Shown piece after piece: positions 31,901 to 42,442 of a stretch of DNA of 64,000 bases (position 1 is the first letter of the stretch; every line of letters begins with the position of its first letter). The DNA is taken from positions 20,347,243 through 20,411,242 of the forward strand of contig OX463816.1 of the NCBI GenBank assembly GCA_949825045.1. The letters are read 5' to 3'. Both the position numbers and the translations under genes were made by a program. Under the pieces are notes generated by a model that did no database searches, was not told where the DNA came from, and saw only the letters and a program-made list of their open reading frames with translations. Source of the stretch: Argyresthia goedartella. Its lineage: Eukaryota > Arthropoda > Insecta > Lepidoptera > Argyresthiidae.

Positions 31901-33832
31901 ATGGGGAAGATCGTCGCAGACGAGGCGGATCAGCAGGTCAGGCCATTAGTTTTATTGAATTCTTCTAGTGTAAACGTGGTAGCTCTTTTAGATACAGGCG
32001 CTACGGCTTCATGCATCAGCCCAGCCGTTGCAGATCAAGTGGGTGCGAGATGTATGCAAGAAGAGAAGAGACGGGTTAAGGCGGTAAATGGAAGTTTATT
32101 GCAAATTGTAGGGAAATGTGTTATAGATTTTAGTTTGGACAATTTTAACTTTCCACAGGAATTTTTAGTAATAACTGATTTAAATTGTGGCATTATTTTA
32201 GGGGTGGATTTTTTAGTAAAGAACGGTATGAATATTCATTTTGTTCATTCGTGTATGTGTTTTTTCCAGGGAAAAATACCGTTTTTCAATAATTTCCAAA
32301 CGAAACAAAACACGACACCGGTAAAACGAAATGTCATGTGCGTAGGGATTCTTTCAAAACAAAAGATAGGGTCGGACTTTCTAGACGGTTCTAGAAGGAA
32401 ACAAGTGAACTTCGGGGAAACCACGGTTATCGAGGATCGTGACGTGATAGATTTTATCGACTTTCTGGAGTTAAGAAAGGGCGATTACGTTTATTTCTCG
32501 GGGTTATCGGATTCGTGCAAATTTGCGTTTGGGGTAGAAAATAAACGGTTTATCGTGAATGAGGGTTTATGTGGGAATGATAAGCAGGTATTATTGGCGT
32601 TGTTGGATAGGAATGCGGATAGATTTGCGTTTGCGACTGACCAGTTAGGTAGGTCGGAGATAGTGTCGGTCGATATTAAGACTTATGATGAAGAGCCGGT
32701 TCATTGCCATCCGTATCGCGTTTCACCGGTGCAACGAGAAATTATTGAGGAGCAGGTCGCGGAGATGTTGAAACTAGGTGTTATTAGGGAATCCACTAGT
32801 TCTTATGCTGTGCCCGTTGTGTTAATTAATAAGCCCGAAAATTCATGGAGGTTTTGTGTAGATTATCGGAAATTAAATAAGAAAATTTGTAGGGATAGTT
32901 ATCCTATTCCGCGGATAGAAGACATTGTCGATAGTTTGGCCGGGGCCAAGTATTTTGCGGAGTTAGATCTCAATTCAGGTTATTGGCAGACGGTTATTAC
33001 GGAAGTTAGGCATAAAACGGCTTTCGTCACGACCACGGGTCTTTATGAATTTAATGTTGTTCCGTTCGGTTTGACAACGAGTCAAGCAGTTTTCCAACGG
33101 ATGATGGATAAAGTTTTGGCGGATTTAAGATTTAAAGGGGTTATGGTTTACGTAGACAATGTAATTGTGTATGGTAGAACGTTCGAGGAGTTTACCGATA
33201 CGTTTCAGAAAGTTTTTGGGCGGTGTAGAGAAGCGAACTTGACCTTCAAGCCATCCAAATGTAAATTCGGTTTTTGCGAGATTGAGATGCTAGGTTATCT
33301 AATCTCGAATGTAGGAGTAAAACCTAGTGAGAAAAAGCTGAAGGCTATGCAACAGGTTCCAACTCCCACATCTCCGAAGGATGTGAAACAATTATTAGGT
33401 TTATTTTCTTATTATAGAAAATTTATATCGAATTTTGCGAGAATATCGTTACCTCTAACTAAATTATTGAAAAAGGGGGTAAAGTTTCAATGGAATGAAG
33501 AATTGCAGAATTCGTTCGATTATATTAAGAAGGTTATGAGTAGTGCGCTAATACTTTCGTATTATTCGTGGGATAAGTCGGTTACTACGAGGGTTTATGT
33601 GGATGCGTCTAACAAGGCGTTAGGTGCAGTGTTGATGCAGGGCGTTGAAAAAATGAGTCCGGTTGCCTATGCGTCTAGGAAGTTAACGGATGCGGAGAAA
33701 AAATATAGTACGACGGAGAAAGAGTGTCTGGGGTTAGTATGGGCGTTAAGGCACTATAGGCATTATCTTTGGGGATCGTATTTTCAGGTTGTTACAGACC
33801 ATAGCGCGTTATGTTGGTTACAGTCGAAATAA
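31901..33832 (+). CDS. Ty3 pol fragment: protease, RT, RNase H; YVDN active site; no integrase
   Basis: 643 codons from ATG 31,901 to TAA 33,830-33,832. Protease has ALLDTGATASCIS near residue 27 and IILGVDFL near 97. RT has a VPVVLINKP...WRFCVDYRKLN block, then ELDLNSGYWQ, FNVVPFGL, and YVDN at about 33,149-33,160 where Ty3 elements carry YXDD: the second catalytic Asp reads Asn (codon AAT). RNase H has VYVDASNKALGAVL, TTEKECLGLVWALRHYRHYL and TDHSALCWLQ. After the stop the same sense continues with RNase H tail residues (ALAILEWDFEIVHCSG, then NVVADFLSR) up to about 33,980, so the stop truncates the domain. Catalysis by this RT would be expected to fail. The long open frame with a missing integrase suggests a non-autonomous derivative. 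Confidence 0.88.
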   Translation: MGKIVADEADQQVRPLVLLNSSSVNVVALLDTGATASCISPAVADQVGARCMQEEKRRVKAVNGSLLQIVGKCVIDFSLDNFNFPQEFLVITDLNCGIILGVDFLVKNGMNIHFVHSCMCFFQGKIPFFNNFQTKQNTTPVKRNVMCVGILSKQKIGSDFLDGSRRKQVNFGETTVIEDRDVIDFIDFLELRKGDYVYFSGLSDSCKFAFGVENKRFIVNEGLCGNDKQVLLALLDRNADRFAFATDQLGRSEIVSVDIKTYDEEPVHCHPYRVSPVQREIIEEQVAEMLKLGVIRESTSSYAVPVVLINKPENSWRFCVDYRKLNKKICRDSYPIPRIEDIVDSLAGAKYFAELDLNSGYWQTVITEVRHKTAFVTTTGLYEFNVVPFGLTTSQAVFQRMMDKVLADLRFKGVMVYVDNVIVYGRTFEEFTDTFQKVFGRCREANLTFKPSKCKFGFCEIEMLGYLISNVGVKPSEKKLKAMQQVPTPTSPKDVKQLLGLFSYYRKFISNFARISLPLTKLLKKGVKFQWNEELQNSFDYIKKVMSSALILSYYSWDKSVTTRVYVDASNKALGAVLMQGVEKMSPVAYASRKLTDAEKKYSTTEKECLGLVWALRHYRHYLWGSYFQVVTDHSALCWLQSK

Positions 33833-34154
33833 GATATGTCTGGTAGGTAAGCGCGATGGGCGTTAGCGATACTAGAATGGGATTTTGAGATAGTTCATTG
33901 CTCGGGTAAAAGAAATGTAGTGGCAGATTTTTTGAGTAGGAATCCGCTAATGGAAGAAGGGAAACGGGAAACAGTTTAAGATTATGCTTGCGGCATATTT
34001 ACTGTTTTTTAGATTTCAAGCATAGCAAGCTCAATTAATGTTTACATTTAATGTTTTTTAGATTTAAGACTTTGAGATAGAGTTGTCATTTTTGATTTTA
34101 GACTTTGAGTTAGGGTTGCCACTTTGGAAAAAAAAAACCGTTGGATTTTTTTTT

Positions 34155-34169
34155 GAAAGGAGGGAGGAT
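34155..34169 (+). other. Candidate polypurine tract of the Ty3 element
   Basis: gaaaggagggaggat, a purine run ending at or 12 bp before the 3' LTR, depending on which TGTAAG is the LTR start. Confidence 0.65.
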
Positions 34170-34181
34170 TGTAAGAATGAT

Positions 34182-34527
34182 TGTAAGGTATATAGTTAGG
34201 TTCGATATTTGTCTATGCGATAATATTTTATACGGGCCTCTTTAGAGTGAGTGTTCGCTTTGACACTGTTACGTAATTTGTTATTTTAAAAAGAAAGAGG
34301 CTTTGATGTGAAAAGTCAATGTGACACACTTCACCTTAGGCTTCGGCCAGCGAACGATCTAATTTATATAGTTAGGATTAGCTTAATGGCTATCGAGCCA
34401 GTTTGATCCCTTTTATATAAATTTTTAACCATATTCGTTCAGTAAACACAAGTTTGGTGTTATTAACGACTTTATAATTGCCTACCTAATCTGTAGGGCT
34501 AGGGAGTTTAATTAGGTGAACCTTACA
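34182..34527 (+). repeat. 3' LTR of the Ty3 element
   Basis: Aligns with the 5' LTR. TGTAAGG at 34,182 pairs with CCTTACA at the end. A second TGTAAG lies 12 bp upstream (34,170), next to the purine tract, and may be the true LTR start. In that case the 5' LTR lost the 12 bp between the two short repeats. Confidence 0.85.
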
Positions 34528-34531
34528 GTAC

Positions 34532-34940
34532 TATAAAAAATGGCAAAATTGATGAAATTCATATATCTATCGGGATATGTGGGAACGAAGTTGAAATTTA
34601 TCTGCGGGATGTGCGTCACTACCCCGCGATCTCCAAAGTGTCCTAAAAAGCGGTGTTGTAGTACAGTTTTGAAGAAAACCGTACACAATGCATGTAAAGT
34701 CTGTAAGAACAAAATTATCCGAGATATTTCCTCGACGTTAGTGTTTTGCGTACGACGTCTAGGTTTCTGCTCCGTACAAGAGGGTGCTGAGGACACAAGC
34801 ATTTTGGTCGTCACTTCCCAAACATATGCAACAATCGATCTCCATGTTAAGTAAAAGATCATTTTACACATGCGACCCCAAGTAGCAAAACCTGTCAACT
34901 ACCTCTAGCGGAGTACCTTCCAGAGTAAGAGTGCTGGTGG
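34532..34940. other. Unassigned DNA right of the Ty3 element
   Basis: Opens with tataaaaaatgg after the GTAC duplication. Opposing open frames at 34,512-34,898 and 34,540-34,854 have no recognisable domain. Confidence 0.4.
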
Positions 34941-35680
34941 TCATGCATCTCGCTGCGCTAGCACTACGGTCTTCTTTGCGTTGATCGACATAGAGAACAT
35001 CGCCCACATTCTTGAGAACTTGTCCATGAGGCACTGGAGTTCCTCTACGCTGTGTAAAACAAAAGCCGCTTCGTCGGCAAATAGAAGACTTTCTATGTGC
35101 AAGTCCTCGCGAAACCGCTTAGATTTGAATAGGGCGATGTTATAAAGTTTCCCATCAGTCCTCGTATGTAGATGGATACCTTGGTCAGCCTCACCGAAAG
35201 CAAATTTCAAAAGCAGCGAGAAGAATATGCCGAACAGGGTAGGTACCAAGACGCTGCCCTGGCGGACATCTCTGCGTACCTCAAACGGAGCAGATGTATC
35301 GCCATTGAACACAACAGCTCCCTTCATGTACATGTGGAATGGCTTGATAAGACTTAAGAGCTTAGGCAGACATCCTTCCCTTTCAAGCGCTGTGTGTAGT
35401 CCCTGATTACTCACCGTTTCGAAGGCCTTGTTAAGGTCCACATCGTCTCTACACTTCTCCTGAACCTGGTGCAGAGCAAATATCATATCGACCGTACCGA
35501 CTCTTACCGCTCTTGAGCTGTATGACGGCATGATGTAGTTCCTCTATCGTGGGTACGACGTCTAGCTCATGCCAGATTGCCATTTTCGGAATTAGATCCA
35601 CTGCTTCTGGCTGTATGTGGACTGGGCACGAGTAGACGGTTGAGCTGACGGGTGCTGTTGGTGATGATGGTGCCATCAGC
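34941..35680 (-). pseudogene. LINE reverse transcriptase fragment
   Basis: Read on the minus strand, a first frame (35,676 to 35,449) carries WHELDVVPTIEELHHAVIQL with a GKS block, the N-terminal fingers of a LINE RT. A second frame (35,531 to 34,941) carries DVDLNKAFETVSN, VRQGSVLVPTLFGIFFSLL, IHLHTRTDGKLYNIALFKSK and LLFADEAAF. The catalytic FADD reads FADE and the palm block is shifted between frames. It is like the RTE-type 'RTDGKLFNL' RTs found in many animals. Upstream and downstream parts are missing, so this is an old truncated copy. Confidence 0.75.
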
Positions 35681-36833
35681 CTCCTTTAGAGGCGCCTCTT
35701 TTAGATAAAGGACCAAGAGCTCTTCTAATTCCCGAATAAACTCCGCCGATGTAACCTTTATCTGCGCTTCGATGCTTTGGCAGAGCTTCTCCCAGTATGC
35801 GTTAGCGTAAAAACGCGTACTACGCTGGAGGGATGCTTTTGCCTTTGTGAGCTGAGCATGCGTACTATCACAGGGGTTGAAGCGATATTTCAGGGCTGCT
35901 GAGCGTTAATTGCCAATAAGGGGTTGCAAATGCTCTTGGTTTTCTTGGTTGCAGCCACCTTAAAATAAAACTATACGTATTATAAATGTTGCAAAAAAAT
36001 ATTTGTACAATAATATACAAAATTGCATACCTATTACCACAACAAACAAGTTCTACAATATGCCTAATTGACAAACCCGTAGGTTGTTTTGAGGCATCGC
36101 AATTTTGAACCTTATGCCTTGGTATTAAAATTCAAAACCTATAACGAGGAAGAGGAAGAGCATATTGTCGTATAAATATCAAACGCGTTATACATTATCA
36201 AGAAAACTTTAATCGTTTGTCATGACAATACATATGCAATTTTGCAGTAGATAAAAATTCCCACCAGCAGAAGCTGGACAATCAGAACAGTTTGACTCCA
36301 CGATATCAGCATCAGTACCTTATTTACATGAGAGCGTTGGCTCCTCTGAATTCAGCAATGTTGTTTTTGCTTGAATTCGACATGAACTCTTTCATTTTTC
36401 ATTTTCATTTTTTCATTTTCATAATTATAATTTTGGTAACTTAAGGTAAATTTTACGAATCTGCTTTTTCAAAATTTGCCCTTCTTGTCATCACTAATTA
36501 AAAAAAATAACGAGAAAATATCAAATTAAAACGCTGAATATAACAATATAACCTACAATCACGAGAGGTCACTCATAGATCACAGACTTTGCAGGGAATA
36601 TTGACATTTCACATTATTTTTTTTGTAGGTAAGACGGGCACGTAAAGGCATTTTTCATACATCTTATGAAGATGTCATAGAAGGTCAAACGAATGTCATT
36701 GTGTTTTTTAAAATATCTTAAAATATATATACCTATTTATTAATCTGATAAATAGAAATTGTACAGAAGAAAGATTTATCTAAATGGTTTTGAGATTTCC
36801 GGTCTTGTCCTAAAAGTTAGCAACATCAATTGG
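35681..36833. other. Unassigned AT-rich DNA
   Basis: Part up to about 35,930 may still belong to the LINE fragment. A tttcattttcattttttcatt simple repeat lies near 36,395. Holds one arm of a 42-bp inverted pair (36,105-36,146). Confidence 0.4.
36105..36146 (-). repeat. 42-bp sequence repeated in inverse orientation at 43,990-44,031
   Basis: ttgaaccttatgccttggta... matches the reverse complement of 43,990-44,031 at 41 of 42 bases; flanking bases diverge. Confidence 0.8.
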
Positions 36834-37610
36834 TGTCTTTTGTGACCTTTTCAAAGCATTTGATTGCGTTAGTCACGAAACATTCATTTGTAAATTACAG
36901 CATAACGGAGTTCAGGGGAAAGCTCTCGAACTTGTCTTCTCGTATCTTAGTAACAGAATCCAGAAAGTTGATGTAAATGGAGAGAGGTCATCTGGATCTC
37001 TCATCTCAATAGGTGTCCCTCAAGGTAAAATAGTGGGCCCTTTTTTCTTTTGGTGTATATTAACTATCTTGCCTTTTTTGTAAAAAGCTTATTTGATATT
37101 GTTTTGTTTGCTGATGATACTTCAATTATTTTTAAGATTGACAGAACCCAGAACAATATTGACAATGTTAACAAAGCAATCACGCTAGTTCTTAAGTGGT
37201 TTACTACCAATAATTTAGTGTTCAATTCTAAAAAATAAACCCAATGTCAGAGGGAAACCCAATTTAATTATTTTAATGTATTACGAGCCTTTAGACCTAG
37301 TACAGTCGACTAAATTCTTGGGTATTCACAATTGCAGTGGGGTGCTTACACATAGTTTATAGCTGGATGATTGAGCTCTCCAGCTTTTGCTGTACGAAAA
37401 ATTGGACTGCAAGATTAGTATATTTCAGTTACTTTCACAGCATTATCTCGAGGGAATTATGAGAGGAAATTGATCAAATACCCATGCAAAGGTTTAAAAC
37501 ATTTATTAAGCCTAATCCCATAAAGAAAACATATTACACTATTATTGATTATGTTAAAGATAAAACTGCTTGGCCTCAATGCCCTAAGCTGAATGATAAT
37601 AATGATTAAC
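36834..37610 (+). pseudogene. Jockey/CR1-type LINE RT and 3' end, decayed
   Basis: Frame pieces read VFCDLFKAFDCVSHETF, ISIGVPQGKIVGP, then after a shift SLFDIVLFADDTSIIFKI and NIDNVNKAITLVLKWFTTNNL to a stop near 37,236. Further decayed sequence reads VQSTKFLGI and, toward the end, IIDYVKDKTAWP. The order (palm block A, PQG block B, FADD block C, FLGI, C-terminal tail) is that of jockey/CR1-like RTs. Several stops and shifts; 5' half missing. Confidence 0.75.
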
Positions 37611-38300
37611 GTAACTTTTACAAATGCAATAATGTAAGTTAATAGTCTGGTAATACAATTTAGTCTACAAGTACTATGTGAGGTGACTCGTAACAATTTA
37701 TTAGTTTTAACATCGAATACAAGTATTGTATGTATGTATGGTCATTGCTCACTAAAATGTCTTTGCTTGCGGCGGCTCTCGCATCTTTGTAGCGGGTGGC
37801 TCCCCTCCCTCAAGTATGGCGAAGGGGGTGATGGCTGGTGGAGAAGTCATACTTGTGAACGGGTGCTGCTTGGGGGACTGGTCCTGTCTGGTTTCTCATA
37901 AGTGATGTTCATTACAGCTTGTCTTCCTTTTTATGTATTTATTTTGTTAGATTGTTATTTTTAGAAATCTTAATGGCAGTTACAGATACGATGTTATAAT
38001 TATTTTTTAATATCAAATTAAATAATATGGTTATTAGATTAGATTATTTGTAAATTGAACATTGTGTAATAACAATAAAAATAATGACAGAAATTAAAAA
38101 TTACATCGCCGTAGAGTTTATTGGTGCCATCTTTTCTGACGGGTGCATTTTCGAAGCACTGCTAGACTTAATTGAGTCTCCTTTTCCTGTGCGAGATTCA
38201 GCTATGAATCACCTGTTGAAAGGAAGTTTTCCTATTTCAAACTCAAACCTTAATCAGTCATGTACATGATCATATATTTTTTAATCATGTATATGAGACT
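37611..38300. other. Probable LINE 3' untranslated region and unassigned DNA
   Basis: A GC-richer block near 37,770-37,890 (gcggctctcgcatctttgta, cctcaagtatggcgaagggg) inside AT-rich DNA; no frame of note. Confidence 0.35.
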
Positions 38301-38310
38301 AAAGCAAGTA

Positions 38311-38536
38311 CAGATGTAGTGAATAATCCTTTCCTTTCGTATTTTCTCGGAAATTTTCGTTTTTGTCTTGACGGCAAACGGGCAATTTGACATTTGACAT
38401 TGATAAATAAAGTATGCGATTTATTTGATACCTACACGTAATTTAATAATACAGTAATTCATAGACACATCGGCACCATTCGGGTGTGTCGTTGTTCCGA
38501 GTTTTGCCGATAGGAAAGGATTATTCACTACATCTG
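38311..38536. mobile_element. 226-bp MITE with TA target duplication
   Basis: The first 23 bases, CAGATGTAGTGAATAATCCTTTCC-type, and the reverse complement of the right end agree perfectly (38,311-38,334 and 38,513-38,536). TA lies on both sides (38,309-38,310 and 38,537-38,538). This is the pattern of a Tc1/mariner-mobilised MITE. No frame inside. Confidence 0.85.
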
Positions 38537-38569
38537 TATTTGACTTGTAAAAGTGCATTATTTCTGCCT

Positions 38570-38700
38570 ATTTGCAATAAAAGTTTTGAGTTTTGAGTTT
38601 TTTCGAACTTCCACTGGTGTTCGGAAAGCCTGTCCTCATCGATCGGACATTCCATGTCGCGAAGCGCATGTAATTAAGAGGGAAAGGGGGGGGGGGGGCA
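38570..38700 (-). pseudogene. LINE 5' endonuclease fragment
   Basis: The minus strand reads NYMRFATWNVRSMRTG, the first strand of a LINE endonuclease, before homology is lost. A 13-base G run (38,686-38,698) adjoins it. Confidence 0.5.
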
Positions 38701-40616
38701 TTACATGGGATTGGCATATGCTTGATGCCTGAAGGGCGGCGTCGCAATCTCGAGACCAACGCATGGGTAAGGTGCTGCTACCTGCCCACCAGTATTCTTT
38801 ATCCTAGCCATCAAATTATGAATGTAATTTTGGATTTGACGTTCTATCACATCTTTATAACAACATTTATTGATGCTATGATAGACATTACATGGGTATA
38901 TTTGAGTGTAGTCGATGTTTGGGGACTGCGTTTCCAAGAGAATTAGAATAGAAGAACAAATATTCGTTATAAATTTAAGTTGAGAAATTCCTAGGGGCGC
39001 GCGCAGGGCTGTCGCACGGACCATGTCACAAATAGATAGATAGATTTACGTTTCTTCCATCAAAGCAGCACACTTACAAATAAAAAGTGATACGGAGGTG
39101 CAACTATAAAATAACTTAAATGATAGCAAAGTAATAAAAACAAAAACTCATATGATTATTACTAAAACAATAAAACAAAAAGAAGAATATAGGTAGGTAT
39201 GTAGGCGCGCTGCATTGACGCGAAAAGGTCAAAGCTCAGTGTTTATTGCTCATTAAGAGCAGCACTGGTTTTCAGCCCTCACCTAGGAGACGCGGAGACT
39301 CAGCGGTTACATCCGAATGTGAATGTGAATGAAAATAATAATACTAAAAAAGTGTCAGAAATAGATATATCCTTACAAGTGTTTAAAGATGTGGAAATAA
39401 ATAAATACATTGCACATAAATATATTTCAATACTTTCATGAGTAGGATAGTACAAAATATACATGAAGATTATATAAATAGGTATATAATATTATGCCAA
39501 TATACTTCAAGACCTTGGCTTATCCGAGTTTAACAAACAGGGATACAAGTGGCTTGGATTTTTTCTACATTCCCTAGAAATGCAAAACGCGGGGGGGGAG
39601 GGCGCACTGACTAGTTAGCAAATATACTTCACGAACTAAGCATAGTCCTGGCAACGTGATTGGTGAAGGAACATGAAATAATAATGTCCTGCGTGAGAGC
39701 TTAAAATCAAGGAGACTTTGTGAATTCGGGACAGTTTATAAAGTTGACCAGAAGTGTGGGATTTTTACATACGGAATTTTAAAGCGTGTTTTTAATTTTA
39801 AAGGCCACTTTATGTGAGTGTATAGCTATATCGTTTTAATCCTTCATCAAGGTGTTCTGTAGAGTAAATTTTGGTTACTTATTAATTATATTTACTTCTT
39901 ATAAGTAAGCATTGTTAATCATTTGAATGAAAAAGGAAACATAATTTCTAAATTCAACCAAACCTTAGAGAGACACATCGACCTAACTTCCCACATTGCC
40001 ATCTGCATTTTCCGCTTCTGCCTTTTCGTACCCAAATTTACTTACTTTCTTCGCTGTTCTCCTCTTTGGAAATACTCTGTTCTATTCTACATATTCAGTC
40101 AGTGATATCCAGTGTCAGGGATATCCATATTTGATTTGCTTTTCCGGTGAATCTTATGTGATATACGGGAACGCGCCCCCGGCCTCCCGAGCTACCACCA
40201 ACTCATACATGTCTTCCGATAAAGTGGTATCCTTAAATCGTACCCTCATGTTCCTACCTAAACACATCATTTTTCTCCTGACCCCCCTTTCCCCTTCCCA
40301 ATCCCCCAAACCCCACCAACCCGCATTGGACCAGCGTGGTGGGTTTACGGTCCAAACCCCCCTCCCTATTCGATATTTGGGGATAATCTTCTATGGAAAA
40401 AGCTCAGAAAAAAGAGATAAAAAAACAGAGATAATAAAAAAAAAATCCTCATCGCAATCCTTTAGAAACTAAAATTGTATGTTTGCGTTGTATAGTGCGT
40501 TCTCGACAAATATCTCGCAATCATTGATATATAGTTAATAAAGTAATTATGTAACCTAGGATTAATAAGTTTATATTAAAATTATGGAATCATTTAATTA
40601 TACCATTCACTCATGT
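38701..40616. other. Unassigned AT-rich DNA
   Basis: Contains gata repeats near 39,035, a ggggggggag run near 39,592 and C-rich stretches near 40,285-40,365. No supported gene. Confidence 0.4.
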
Positions 40617-40749
40617 GTACACACACAACCCCGGCCCCAAGATCCAGGTGCCTCCAGTAGCGACGCCGGAATGACGGTAGCCGGACTAGCCCTGAAAGCA
40701 GGGGTGCTAAGAATCTCCGGGTGAGAGCGATCGCTCGTCAGACGACTAT

Positions 40750-41740
40750 GGCACACACGAAAATGAACTCCGATACATTGAACATTATAACCTTCAATGT
40801 TCGCACTTTGATGGAAGATGCCAAACTCATAGAGTTAGACAATGCACTGAAAGATATCAAGTGGGACATTGTAGGTCTTGTAGAAACTAGAAGGTAAGGA
40901 GAGCAAACTGTCGAAAGAGACAATGGTATATTCTATCACTTCGGAGTCACCAGTGGGTTATACGGAGTTGGGTTCCTGGTGGCTAAGAAGTGGAAGGATT
41001 ATATCATTGAATTTATCAGCTACTCGGACCGGATCGCTGTCCTCATATTTCGAGTGAAGCAGAAGCAAACTCTAACAGTGATCCAGGCTTACGCTCCGAC
41101 AACAAAGCATAGTGTAGTGCTTTCAAATGTAGTGCTTTCAGCACTAATGTAATTGAACTTGCTAGCCCTACAAATTATGTAGGCAATTATAAAGACTTTG
41201 GTAATAACTGTTTGGTTTTTATTGATTTAACTTTATTTAGTTTATTAACACTTTTTATAAAAGGGATCCACAACTGGCTCGATAGCCATTAAGCTAATCC
41301 TAACTATAAAATTTAGATCAGACACTGCCCAAAGCCTATGGTGAAGTCTGTCACATTGACTTCCCACATCCAAGCCTCTTCCTTTTTAAAATTACAAAAT
41401 AAGTAACAGTGTAAAAGTGACACCCACTCTAAAGAGGCCCGTATACAATATAATCGCATAAACAAATATCTAACCTTACAAAAGCGACGATGCAATAGAA
41501 GAATTGTATGACCTTATAAATAAGGCTTGCGATGAACACCGTGGGACTTGGAATATAGTCCTCGGTGATTTCAACGCCAAAGTCGGGATAAGGTAAGAAC
41601 TGGACAACGATGATATACACGGGCTGGGAAGCCGTAATGATCGTGGCACTCGTTTGATCCAGTTCGCCTTTGGACAGAGCCTCAAACAACTTCTTCTTTA
41701 AAAAGCCTCAGCGTCGCTGGACCTGGCGCTCTTTCGATGG
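40750..41740 (+). pseudogene. RTE endonuclease, interrupted by stops and by a solo LTR
   Basis: Before the LTR: NVRTLMEDAKLIELDNALKD, WDIVGLVETRR then a stop, GVGFLVAKKW and TLTVIQAYAPTTKHS. After it: DDAIEELYDLINKACDEHRG and NIVLGDFNAKVG. These are the RTE endonuclease blocks in order. The LTR at 41,113-41,480 falls within the KHSDDAIEEL segment. The remainder to 42,440 (QRRWTWRSFDGKT-like, then coiled sequence) is in several frames. Confidence 0.75.
41113..41480 (-). repeat. Solo LTR of the Ty3 family, minus strand
   Basis: Read on the minus strand it begins TGTAAGGTTAGATATTTGT and follows the Ty3 LTR (cctctttagagtg, gtcaatgtgaca, ttaatggctatcgagccagtt, ataattgccta). It ends with an extra duplicated block (tgtagtgctttca twice on the plus strand). 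Flanks atag and aaag fit a 4-bp duplication with one change. Confidence 0.8.
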
Positions 41741-42442
41741 GAAAACTAAAAATTAAATAGATTACGTTCTGTCATCAAATCAATCTATAGTAAAAGATAT
41801 ATCCGTTCTAAATCAATTCAAATGTAGTTCCGATCATAGACCTGTTCGTGCAAGGATATGTCTCAACACAAAAATTCTACGTAAAAAAATATTCACCAAA
41901 TTAAAAAACTTAACCGCAATAACCTTACACTTAACGCAAATAAATGCTTTTAACTTGGAACTGACGAACCAGTTTGCAAATCTCAATGTAGACATAGACG
42001 CTACAAAATCCGCTAGCAATAAATTAAGATAAGATAGAACTTGCAAATTCAAATTGAGTGCATCAACTAAACTTCTCATAGAGGAAAGAGAATCCCTAGA
42101 GAAATGCTTCAATCAATATCACCATTTCAACAGACAAGTAAAGCGTAACATCAGAAAAGACGTGAGAACATTTAATACAAATTTGGTGCAAACAGCGATA
42201 GAAAATAACACCTCGCTCCAAACAAGGAATGTCGAAAGGTAAATCCTGGATTACAAGGTTTACAGACGAGAATGGTCAACAACAAGGAAGTAGAGACAAA
42301 ATAATAGAAATTTTCACCAAATTCTACACAAACCTATACTCAGATATAACAAAACCAGACCATATTTCAAACATAATACACAGTTGCCCTGATTCTATCC
42401 CTTTCATAAACGCCACAGAAGTAAATTTTCCCCTTAAAAAAT

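Larger units (their letters stand above)
25701..34527 (+). mobile_element. Ty3-type LTR retrotransposon, 5' LTR split by a LINE, integrase missing
   Basis: The LTR begins TGTAAGG and ends CCTTACA, a perfect inverted pair. The left start is at 25,701-25,713; the LINE occupies about 25,714-30,530; the 5' LTR resumes at 30,531 and ends at 30,862; the 3' LTR ends at 34,527. GTAC flanks both sides (25,697-25,700 and 34,528-34,531). Without the LINE the element is about 4.0 kb, short for Ty3 elements. It holds a small broken gag, then protease-RT-RNase H, with only about 190 bp between the RNase H remnant and the 3' LTR, so no integrase fits. The two LTRs differ at many positions, so this insertion is clearly older than the BEL/Pao element at 9,833. 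Confidence 0.85.
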
